64,000 bases of DNA from Antedon bifida (taxonomy: Eukaryota; Echinodermata; Crinoidea; Comatulida; Antedonidae): the NCBI GenBank assembly GCA_963402885.1, contig OY727097.1, positions 4,216,001 through 4,280,000 on the forward strand, in the 5' to 3' direction. A program made the position numbers and the translations under genes. Every line of letters begins with the position of its first letter. The stretch's first letter is position 1. Positions 1-8,089 of this stretch are shown here, in pieces. Below the pieces are notes generated by a model. It worked only from the letters and a program-made list of their open reading frames with translations. It was not told where the DNA came from and searched no databases.

Positions 1-90
1 CAACTTGTATATTTGTTGTTTTTTTAAACCAAGTAGTTTCATTCAGAAAATGAATCTTAATATAAATCATTTTGTACTTTGTTTACTCAG

Positions 91-210
91 GAATGGGAAG
101 CATTTATTGGTCAGATTGTATCGGATATCAAATCTGATGGTCAACGTCAGAAGGATGCAATGCCCAACTGGATTGATGAGGATAGACATCAAGAGGTCAA
201 TATCATAAAG
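91..210 (+). CDS. DYNC2H1: DYNC2H1 exon a (internal)
   Basis: The acceptor is gtttactcag and the donor is aag|gtttgt. It enters and leaves in phase 0 and encodes 40 residues starting EWEAFIGQIV and containing MPNWIDEDRHQEV. The 90 bases before it are intron. Confidence 0.9.
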
Positions 211-3200
211 GTTTGTGATACTGGATTGATTGATTGAACAAAAAGAATTTTCACATGAGGAACTGCTTGATCACTTTCCCTAAACTAAAAAGTAACGCCA
301 AGATAGAAAGACTTGAATTAACAACTCTCCACTTGCTACAGTATCTTATTTCTACTATTATAATTTTTCTTTTTCTCTCTCTCTCCCCCTTCTGTTACAG
401 AGTAACTTTGTTGACTTGAAAACTTTACCTTATTCATATACAAGCTGTTGCATTTAGTCTTGCATATTGATTAATTATTACTGTATTATAATTTTCTCTC
501 TTTTCTGCTACAGAGTAACTTTGTTGCACTATACCAGTCACTGAGCTTCACTGATGGCAGTTTGTGGTCAGGATTCTCAAGGAGCTCACAATGTGAGATT
601 GAATTTCCAAGTCCTCTCCAGAAGAAAGTTTCTCCATTCCAACAGGTAAAGAATTGCTGTTATTGATAGTATAAATAAGTTGTTACTAATATACACTTTT
701 TAGAGTTATGGTAAAGTTTGCTTTTCTGGTCAACTTTTTCTGTGTTCACTATAATCCCATTTATATTCAGTTCTGTTTTTGTTACATTCATTAATTGGAG
801 CAGTACTCCGTAGTAGTAAAACAAACAAAAAATTGGAGCAGTACTCTGATGAGCAGAAGCCTAGTAATTTATTAAGGTTTAAAGGTATTTTAATTTTCCT
901 CTCTTAGTTACTGGTAGTTCAAGCTATCCGTCCTGACCGCCTTCAAAGCGCTATGAGCGTGTTTGCTTGTAAAGCTCTCGGTAAGTTATCATAATAATCT
1001 TTCCAAATGACTGGTTCCTATGAATTTAAAAACGCTTTTATTGTGACTCTCATATCATCTGTTATATTTTCTGTATAGTGTGTGTGTATTTGCATCAAGG
1101 AAAACAAATGTCATGTTTGCCTTGTGGTCATAAAAATAAAGATTTATCTTATCTTCAATAACTTTTTTAATACAGGCATGAAAGAGTTGTCACCGCCATC
1201 ATTGAATTTGAAGCGGCTGTATCAAGAGACAGTGTCATCAGAACCAATCCTTATCATCATCTCACCAGGCGCTGATGCCTCAGAGGAGCTGCAAGAGCTT
1301 GCTGATGAGGTTATTGGAAATGACAAGTACCATCAGGTCTGTATGACGTAAAACCATCTTAAGCTCTGTCTACTCTGCCCATATATGAAAAAGATGATGT
1401 CATATCACTACCATATTTGGGCACATCATACTTTCTTTTTCTCTAAAGACAAAGAAAATTCACTAATAAATGGATATATAATATACAGGTTGCAATGGGA
1501 CAAGGGCAAGCAGACATAGCTATGCAGTTATTGCACGAATGTTCTAGGAATGGTGAATGGCTGTGTCTGAAGAATCTTCATCTTGTTACTGCTTGGCTAC
1601 CAGTCTTAGAAAAGGTAAAATTATTAATTTGTTCTATTCATAGTTTGTCATTTATAATCCCATCATAGTTACAATTGCTATCTCTATCAATGACTTCATC
1701 ATCAGTTATTGTTATTTGTCTTTTTTTAGGAGCTGAACTCTCTTGTAACACATGAGAATTTTAGACTGTGGCTGACAGCTGAAAGTCACCCTAAGTTCCC
1801 AACCATCCTTTTACAGTCTAGTCTAAAAGTAACATATGAGGTAAGAAGCTACACCTGCTCTCTTTTCACCTGATTAATTATCCCCTTTTCTGAAAATGGA
1901 ATATTCTGCAATTGAATCTCCTCCTTTTAGTTGCTGTTAAACCTCATTAATTTTAAATCTCTGGCATAGTACAAATACCACTATGCTTCATAAATTTTAG
2001 AAATGCCTTCATACAGAATGCAAATACATTCGGAAAATAATCTAATGATAATATATTTTGCTTCACCATGGTATAATTTTAACTGTAGAAGAATAAAATC
2101 AGAAGGTAATAAAATATGTGATCTTTACAGGCGCCACCTGGCATCAAGAAAAACCTTCAGCGTAGTTATGAGTCCTGGTCAACAGACTTTGTCTCGAAGA
2201 ACAACAATGTCATCCGTTCCCAGGCTCTGTTTGCTTTGGCATGGTTCCATGCTATTTGTCAGGAAAGACGGAACTTCATTCCTCAGGGATGGACCAAGTT
2301 TTATGAATTTTCCATGGCAGATTTGAGAGCTGGAGCTGACATCATTGACAGGATATGTTCTAAATCATGTATGCTTATTTTTATTCAAATATTTAATTTA
2401 CTCTGTACTATTTGCAACATAAATTCTAAAAAATGTTATACTCAATATTGAATCAGTTGATACAAAGGATATTTGTCATTCAGTTGGCACAGCAGGTGAG
2501 TTATTTCTGATTTTGTGGTAATGTTGGGAATTTTAAATGCTATAGTATATCCTTAATAATGATAGATTAGAAAATAAAAATACATATTCAGAAATAAAAT
2601 AAGAAGCACTAAATAGAGAAGTATGGAGAAAGCAGACTGTCATGGACCTGTCAAAGGGCAGATGACAAGGTATTAACAAGGCACACTATATCTACCTGTG
2701 TACCAACATTGTCACTACTGGACCACCCACTATGGGTCACTAGCCTACAGAAGCTGCAGACCTCTGGTGAGGAAATTACGACAATTAAGAGTTCTTGATT
2801 TCCATTTTATTTTACTTTATTTTCTAAAGCCAAAGAAGTGTCATGGGACTTTGTGCATGGCCTGTTTGAGAATGCTATATATGGAGGTCGTGTCGACAAC
2901 ACGTTTGATTTGAGAGTACTTCAATCTTACCTCACTCAGTTCTTCAACAAAGATGTGTTAAGTGGGGGAAAAGGTCGGAAGAAACTGGCCACTAACATTG
3001 CTCTTCCTAGCTCATGCTACGATAAGGTATGATACACATTCTGTGTTTTTTCTTCAGAATAATTATATTTTTATGTGACAACCATCCAATCTCCGTCATT
3101 CTCTATAAATTTATTGCTATCATGTCATCATCTCCGATCCAGAGATAGTAGACAACTTAGTGGTGTAAATGACATCAACCAACTAAACACATTCCTCTCT

Positions 3201-4999
3201 TGACTGGACCCTCAAAGTTATAATTGTCCTTTATTTCAGGATTATATCGATCTTGTTACCAACTTTCCTGAGACTGACAAGCCATCCTTTTTTGGGCTAC
3301 CAGCAAACATTGAACGGTCAGCACAGCGCTTTATCAGTGGTCAAGTAATATCACAACTGAAGGTGCTTCGACGCCTGGATGTAGAGGCTGGTAAATTTGA
3401 CAAGGACAAATGGTCAAATGAACTCACACCTATACTTAACCTCTGGAAAAAGTTGAACCAGGTAAGATACTTGCCCTGGAGTCTCTAAGCTATGAAGTCA
3501 CTATGATTTCTCTGGAGTCAGTAGGATTCCCATGGAATCTCTGGGATTGGCAGAGTCTATAAGAATTGCTGCGAAGTCGCTAATTTCTCTGAAGTCTCTA
3601 TGATTGTCCTGTAGTCTCAAGGATTGCCATAGTCTCTCTATGATTCCTCTGGTACTGAGGATTCCCCTGGAATCTCTGGGATTGCCATAGTCTCTAGAAT
3701 TGCCCTGGAGTCTCTAGGATTTCTCAGGAATTTCTAAGAAAGTCTCTATGATTCCTTCCTACTGAGGATTGCCATGGAATCTTCAATATTGACCTTGACT
3801 ATCCATACTACTTTGGAAATGAAATGTTTCTTTTCGCAGGGTTCACAGCTAATCCATGCCAAGGTGCAAGTGCCAACAGACAAGTCTGGGAATGAGCCAC
3901 CAATCAATTCCTTCATACTGCAGGAGTATTACAATGCTGTACACCTTGTCCAATTCATTCACTCTACACTGGCTAGTCTAAGTAAAGTGCTCAGAGGCTC
4001 CATACTGCTTACCAGTGAAGTTAGTTCCTTGGCCAAAAACCTACTCAACCAGGAGGTATAGTACATAAAACACCTATTACATTATTCCAAATGAGTTTAA
4101 GATGATGTAAATGTCTCCAATTTATAATCTATTATGGTATCCTAGAATCTGGAAATGAAATATTATGTCTTTTGTTAAAGGTTCCTCTTGCATGGCAGAA
4201 AAAATGGGATGGCCCAGAAGACCCGATACACTACCTGAGAACAGTAGTGGCTCGAACCATTGCTTTGCAGGGGTGGGTACAAAAAGTGCAGTCAAATTCC
4301 CTATTATCAGATACTGTTGATCTTTCCGAGCTGTTTCACCCAGACACCTTCTTAAATGCACTCCGCCAGCAAACTGCAAGGTATGTTTTGAGAAAAATGT
4401 TCATAGTTCTTGATTATAAAATATTAATTAATAAAAGTATTAGTAATGACAATAATGATAATTGTTTTGTACTGTATGTCTTCCATGTCAAATTAAAAAT
4501 ATATACGATTCACACAATACTGTACTGTATATATTTACAGGGAGAGCAAGTCGTCAATGGATGCACTGAAATTTATATGCAAATGGACAGGTGGCATCAC
4601 AGGTGTCAAGCAATCTGTAAAGGTATTTACACTTTACAAAGACATATATATCATAATACAATTATTTCTGTATATAAAAAATACTACTTAATACTGTAAC
4701 ATACTATTTATGAATTTTCTCAGATTGGAGGGCTTCAACTGGAAGGCTGTACATTCGATGGCAGCCAGTTGACCAGTAACCAGCCTAATTCTCCTAGCGT
4801 CTCTTCTGTCCCAGGCTGTACCGTGGCATGGGTACCCAAGGATATGGGAGATCCGTATAACCCCAGCGAATGCATCTCGCTGCCTGTGTACTTCTCTGCT
4901 GAGAGGGAAAAAATAGTCACCAAACTGACACTACCCTGCAGTGGTAATCAGGAGATATGGATACAGACTGGGGCTGCTTTATTTTTAAAGAGTGTTTAA
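91..4999 (+). CDS. DYNC2H1: cytoplasmic dynein 2 heavy chain, C-terminal 13 exons (5' partial)
   Basis: The product is the force-generating heavy chain of dynein-2, which drives retrograde intraflagellar transport in cilia. The joined exons 91-210, 514-645, 908-980, 1176-1336, 1489-1614, 1730-1840, 2131-2368, 2830-3026, 3240-3461, 3840-4055, 4181-4380, 4541-4622 and 4724-4999 keep one frame and encode 717 residues ending in TAA. Recognisable vertebrate DYNC2H1 blocks include EPILIIISPGAD (start of AAA6), MGQGQAD, NGEWLCLKNLHLV, CQERRNFIPQGWTKFYEF, ENAIYGGRVDN, FFGLPANI, LNLWKKLNQ, DLSELFHPDTFLNALRQ and the terminal ECISLPVY. The last blocks form the dynein C-terminal domain. The P-loop AAA modules and the stalk lie upstream of the window. 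These motifs separate it from dynein-1 and axonemal heavy chains. All splice sites are GT-AG. Confidence 0.95.
352..526 (+). repeat. duplicated splice-acceptor segment
   Basis: The segment attataattttt... ctgttacagagtaactttgttg (ending at 413) is repeated ending at 526, where it is the true acceptor and the start of DYNC2H1 exon b. Over the last 23 bases the copies differ at one position. The upstream copy has a longer pyrimidine tract. If spliced at 401, it reads into a TAG at 455-457. Confidence 0.8.
514..645 (+). CDS. DYNC2H1: DYNC2H1 exon b
   Basis: The acceptor is ttttctgctacag and the donor is cag|gtaaag. It is phase 0 at both ends and encodes 44 residues (SNFVALYQSL to KKVSPFQQ). Confidence 0.9.
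908..980 (+). CDS. DYNC2H1: DYNC2H1 exon c
   Basis: The acceptor is tttcctctcttag and the donor is ctcg|gtaagt. It runs from phase 0 to phase 1 and encodes LLVVQAIRPDRLQSAM..., a block I recognise from vertebrate DYNC2H1. Confidence 0.92.
1176..1336 (+). CDS. DYNC2H1: DYNC2H1 exon d (start of AAA6)
   Basis: The acceptor is ttaatacag and the donor is cag|gtctgt. It runs from phase 1 to phase 0. It contains LNLKRLYQETV and EPILIIISPGADASEEL, which begin the sixth AAA module. Confidence 0.93.
1361..1438. mobile_element. MITE-C copy 1 (truncated), DYNC2H1 intron
   Basis: It starts with aagctctgtctac, then cccatatatg, gatgatgtcatatcactacc and atatttgggcacatcatac. This matches the core of the 130-170 bp palindromic family described at 39895-40062. 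Its right terminus is missing. Confidence 0.65.
1489..1614 (+). CDS. DYNC2H1: DYNC2H1 exon e
   Basis: The acceptor is aatatacag and the donor is aaaag|gtaaaa. It is phase 0 at both ends. It encodes VAMGQGQADIAMQLL and NGEWLCLKNLHLV, part of AAA6. Confidence 0.92.
1730..1840 (+). CDS. DYNC2H1: DYNC2H1 exon f
   Basis: The acceptor is ctttttttag and the donor is gag|gtaaga. It is phase 0 at both ends. It encodes ELNSLVTHENFRLWLTAE and TILLQSSLKVTYE. Confidence 0.92.
2131..2368 (+). CDS. DYNC2H1: DYNC2H1 exon g
   Basis: The acceptor is atctttacag and the donor is tcat|gtatgc. It runs from phase 0 to phase 1. It encodes APPGIKKNLQRSYESW, then CQERRNFIPQGWTKFYEF and ADIIDRICSKS. Confidence 0.92.
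2484..2495 (+). CDS. DYNC2H1: candidate 12-nt DYNC2H1 microexon
   Basis: Twelve bases (ttggcacagcag) lie between atttgtcattcag and a consensus donor gtgagt, inside the intron between exons g and h. The length is divisible by three. In the phase-1 context its inclusion would insert four residues and read S-F-G-T-A-A-K-E-V. Skipping is also in frame and gives a length closer to the human protein as I recall it. If real, it would be an alternative cassette. Confidence 0.35.
2830..3026 (+). CDS. DYNC2H1: DYNC2H1 exon h
   Basis: The acceptor is tttctaaag and the donor is aag|gtatga. It runs from phase 1 to phase 0. It encodes KEVSWDFVHGLFENAIYGG and DLRVLQSYLTQFFN, both strongly conserved in DYNC2H1. 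Confidence 0.92.
3240..3461 (+). CDS. DYNC2H1: DYNC2H1 exon i
   Basis: The acceptor is tttatttcag and the donor is cag|gtaaga. It is phase 0 at both ends and encodes 74 residues, including DKPSFFGLPANIERSAQ and LNLWKKLNQ. Confidence 0.93.
3465..3790. repeat. degenerate minisatellite in DYNC2H1 intron
   Basis: About ten diverged copies of a unit resembling ctggagtctctaggattgcc, of roughly 20-30 bp, are arranged head to tail. They fill most of the intron between exons i and j. Cores such as agtctct, ggaatctctgggattgcc and tgattcct recur. The array has no coding potential. Confidence 0.8.
3840..4055 (+). CDS. DYNC2H1: DYNC2H1 exon j
   Basis: The acceptor is ttcttttcgcag and the donor is gag|gtatag. 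It is phase 0 at both ends. It encodes SQLIHAKVQVPTDKSG, LSKVLRGSILLTSEV and AKNLLNQE. Confidence 0.92.
4181..4380 (+). CDS. DYNC2H1: DYNC2H1 exon k
   Basis: The acceptor is tttgttaaag and the donor is gcaag|gtatgt. It runs from phase 0 to phase 2. It encodes PLAWQKKWDGPEDPIHYL and DLSELFHPDTFLNALRQ, in the C-terminal domain. Confidence 0.93.
4541..4622 (+). CDS. DYNC2H1: DYNC2H1 exon l
   Basis: The acceptor is atatttacag and the donor is aaag|gtattt. It runs from phase 2 to phase 0. It encodes 27 residues around SSMDALKFICKW. Confidence 0.9.
4724..4999 (+). CDS. DYNC2H1: DYNC2H1 terminal exon
   Basis: The acceptor is gaattttctcag and the frame ends at TAA 4997-4999. It encodes IGGLQLEGCTFDG, NSPSVSSVPG, ECISLPVY and WIQTGAALFL, which form the C-terminal beta-rich cap of the heavy chain. 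Confidence 0.93.
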   Translation: MGGLQLEGCTFDGSQLTSNQPNSPSVSSVPGCTVAWVPKDMGDPYNPSECISLPVYFSAEREKIVTKLTLPCSGNQEIWIQTGAALFLKSV

Positions 5000-5871
5000 A
5001 TGAGAGATTAAAAATATTAGTGGATTCAAAATACTAAGCAGGAGTGCAGAAAACGCAATTTAAGAAGGCAGTTGAAACTATTTTTTTTATTCCATCCATG
5101 TTTATATAAGCTGTGTGATTGATTAATATTTTTGCTTTTTGGACAGTTTTACTTTAAATTAAAAAAAGAAACAAGTTTAGTTATTTATTAAACATATAAA
5201 TTAGGTCTGATACCAAAGGTTTTGAGACTGTAATTTGGTAGTTATCATGTTCTGGTCCTGGTTTCATTTTCTGTCATAAGACAACTATTATTAAAGCCTC
5301 ATAAGCATGGGTTTATTTTTAATCCTATGGTTGATATATAACAAAATTGAAAATAATCATTCCAAAATTAATATATATCTTAATTCTAAATCGCACTCTT
5401 CAGTACAAAAGTTTGAAATTAGTGAAGTTGTTGCATCTTGAGTTTAAGCCTTGTGATTTTCCATTATTCTTTCGTATATACAGTAGAATAGTTATTGTAT
5501 TTATTGCTTGTAACATTCCATGATAGTAGTCCATAAACAAATGTTTAACACCTTGATTTATAATTGTCTATATACTGAAAATATACAGTATTGCATTCTA
5601 TTAAATTGTAAACACTTAGAATATTTAATATTTGTCTCAATTTAAATATATACGATATTCATTTATTCATATATACAATAGACCCCTCTCCCCTTCGGGA
5701 GGGGCTGGGGGAACACCTGATAAGAGACATTTTCTTGTTAAATAAACAGAAAGCAGAGGAAACCTCTTTTAAGGGGTTGTGTGGTCGCAGTGGTGTATGT
5801 GTAATTCAATAGAATGGAATTAATAAATGAATGCAAAATATCATTGTGTCTTCCCTGCGTATAAAAATGGT
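5000..5871 (+). other. DYNC2H1 3' UTR and downstream flank
   Basis: This is AT-rich non-coding sequence after the stop codon. Possible polyadenylation hexamers are attaaa at 5600-5605 and aataaa at 5741-5746. A GC-rich hairpin-like string around 5683-5710 (ctccccttcgggagggg) stands out from the surrounding AT-rich DNA. I see no gene. Confidence 0.6.
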
Positions 5872-6565
5872 ATTAGGCAAGCGAGCAAAAGAACAATGTA
5901 TTTTGACAAACGACCAATGAACATCAACAACGTATTTTGGCAAGCGAGCAATGAACAACGTATTTTGACAAACGTACTGTACAACGTATTTTGACAAACG
6001 AACAATGGACAACGTATTTTGACAAACGTAATGAACAGCGTATTTTGACAACCGTAATGAACGTATTTTGACAAACGTAATAAACAACGTACTTTGATAA
6101 ACGGACAATGGACAACGTATTTTGACAAACGTAATGAACAACGTTGTTGACAAACGTAATGAACAACGTATTTTGACAAACGTACTGTACAACGTATTTT
6201 GACAAACGAACAATGGACAAGGTATTTTGACAAAAGAATAACGTATGTTGACAAACGCGCAATGAACAACGTAATTTGACAAACGTAATGAACAGCGTAT
6301 TTTGACAAACGTAATAAACAACGTATTTTGACAAACGTAATGAACAACGTATTTTGACAAACGAACAATGGACAACGTATTTGACAAACGAACAATGGAC
6401 AACGTATTTTGACAAACGAACAATGGACAACGTATTTTGACAAAGGAATAACTTATGTTGACAAACGCGCAATGAACAACGTAATTTGACAAGCGTAATG
6501 AACAGCGTATTTTGACAACCGTAATGAACGTATTTTGACAAACGTAATGAACAACGTATTTTCAA
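5872..6565. repeat. satellite A, left array
   Basis: It is a tandem array of degenerate units, mostly 24-34 bp, with core acaacgtattttgacaaacg followed by (a/t)a(c)aatg(g/a). There are more than 20 copies. The unit has no stop in several minus-strand frames, which creates three overlapping open frames of 200-228 codons that read only the repeat (CxNTLF/SKYVVH patterns). The same unit returns in the opposite orientation at 10562-10885. Confidence 0.93.
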
Positions 6566-6784
6566 TAGGAACGCGGACAATTAAATGTATGTATTAAATG
6601 TCCTGTATTGTACATGACCGATCTAAACTAGAGGAAAAATTCCCTTTTAACGACAAAAAACGAGGAGAAACACGTTTTGAAGAGAAATCGAAGAAAGCCC
6701 AAAATGTCGATAGGCTTATATAAGTATTATTTCGTATTGATGATAGGTTTAACAAAACATTTGGTGCATTTATTTAAAACTGGT

Positions 6785-6883
6785 TTATAATCGTTGTCTC
6801 CTGTAGTCCTTCAATTTGTATTTAGCTCCGACTTCATACGGTGAGTAATCTGTGATTGTTGGATACTCTGCCAATGATTTATT
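6785..6883 (-). CDS. small gene, terminal exon
   Basis: A strong acceptor (tttttttctgtttacag) precedes 33 codons including the stop. The frame contains SLAEYPTITDYSPYEVGAKY. The tract and the protein-like composition support a real exon. Confidence 0.6.
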   Translation of the reverse strand, partial: NKSLAEYPTITDYSPYEVGAKYKLKDYRRQRL

Positions 6884-7831
6884 CTGTAAACAGAAAAAAA
6901 AAGATTTTCATCTGAGTATCGTTGCTACACTGATTTATCTTATCTATTTTGTTTAACCATCTTGTCAATTCAATTAAAATACATATAAAACAATATAAAA
7001 GCATGAGAATATGCTCCTCTCTGTTTCTGTCCACGAGCACCTGCGAGCAGTTTGGAGAGCTCTTAGTGTTAAGTAATGAGACCCAGTCGAATAATACACT
7101 TTATTAGATTTCATATGATTGGCTACCACAAAATATTTCATACTCACTAACATACGGCCAATATGGTTCAATCTGTAGCAAATACTGTTTTTCCAAAAAA
7201 ACAGTAGTTAAGTTATTATTGTAGTAAAGATAGTTCAGGCTTAGTTAACTTACCCGCTAAGTTGGCTTCAGGGACTAATTATTACTAACTTTTACCCGGG
7301 TAACAACTGAATGCGCTCATCAAATCGATTAACCTATCGATCGGATCAGGTTTTCTCGTTTGATTTTTAGGGAATTTTTAATATAGCAAAAACAAAAACG
7401 TCCAGGCACTTTTATGTGGTTAGTTAATTGTTTTAGTTTAGTTGTCAGCGGGGATAAAATAGGAAACAAACCCCGGCCTGATCTGAATTTGTGTTTGATA
7501 CATTGGCCATTGGATCATGTCAGTGCAATATTTAACCCTTCAAATGTTCCAAGTGCAATTTATGTGAACCTAGGTTAATTAATACTCCCAAAATCTTCTT
7601 ATATCCACCATGGTTGGGGTAAGATTCCATCAACCTTCGTTTCCTCCTACCCCATCTAAAATTTCTTGATCCGCCCCTAATTTGATTCTGAATCTGAGTA
7701 CTCTTATAGGAATAGCCTATAGCTACCTGATAAGGTTCTCGCTTCTCCATGTACCACTCGTGACCTAGAATCCATTGCTCCCCACCAAGGGGTACTGCTG
7801 TACGAATACTATGGCTCACAAATCCAGTCAT
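6785..7831 (-). CDS. small three-exon gene, unrecognised ~74-aa protein
   Basis: The family is not recognised. Exon 1 (7727-7831) starts at an ATG and encodes 35 residues, including MTGFVSHSIRTAVPLGG and GHEWYMEKREPYQ. Exon 2 (7152-7172) adds IEPYWPY. Exon 3 (6785-6883) encodes 32 residues rich in Tyr and basic residues, ending KYKLKDYRRQRL and TAA. All introns are GT-AG and the joined frame is open. The protein is small, aromatic and basic, with no signal peptide or membrane segment. Small microtubule-associated or mitochondrial proteins can look like this, but that is only a guess. It lies between satellites A and B. A possible polyadenylation hexamer is on the minus strand at 6769-6774. 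Confidence 0.6.
7152..7172 (-). CDS. small gene, exon 2 (21 nt, two possible donors)
   Basis: The acceptor is gtatttgctacag. Donor gttagt after 21 nt keeps the frame into exon 3. A stronger donor gtgagt 4 nt further downstream (25-nt exon, 7148-7172) would give a stop two codons later. Confidence 0.5.
7590..7690 (-). repeat. fragment of GGGGCGGATC-type dispersed repeat
   Basis: It lies in the first intron of the small gene. On the minus strand aggggcggatcaagaaattt resembles the end of the inverted-repeat element at 33891-34053. It also gives the translated string RGGSRNFRWG, which I recall from repeat-derived hypothetical proteins of marine invertebrates. Confidence 0.4.
7727..7831 (-). CDS. 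small gene, first coding exon
   Basis: The ATG is at 7829-7831 and 35 codons end at cag|gtagct in phase 0. In-frame stop TAG lies immediately upstream (aaaagctagaca-ATG), which fixes this ATG as the start. Confidence 0.6.
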
Positions 7832-8089
7832 TGTCTAGCTTTTTAAGAAGATAAAATCAAAATTAAATCTCAAGAAAAGCACGTTATTATTATACTCCCA
7901 TACTACCTTGTTACCTAGATACCAGTGCGCAATATCTTTGCGTAACGTCAACGCGTCGTCGCGATGTACAGTACGCACATTGGATTTATAGCATGCAGCA
8001 AAAGCTTGATATTTTGGGGTGTGGTTGGTGAGCAACATGTACAAATATGCAGAACATTTGGACAATTTAAAGCATAATTTTTTATATGC

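Noticed and set aside
4122-4923. Minus-strand frames opposite DYNC2H1 exons (4122-4379, 4735-4923)
   Set aside because: They are antisense shadows of conserved coding exons with no own splice or start support.
5806-6580. Three overlapping minus-strand open frames of 200-228 codons
   Set aside because: All three read the same tandem satellite unit in different frames. The peptides are simple permutations of one repeat and no splice or start context supports a gene.
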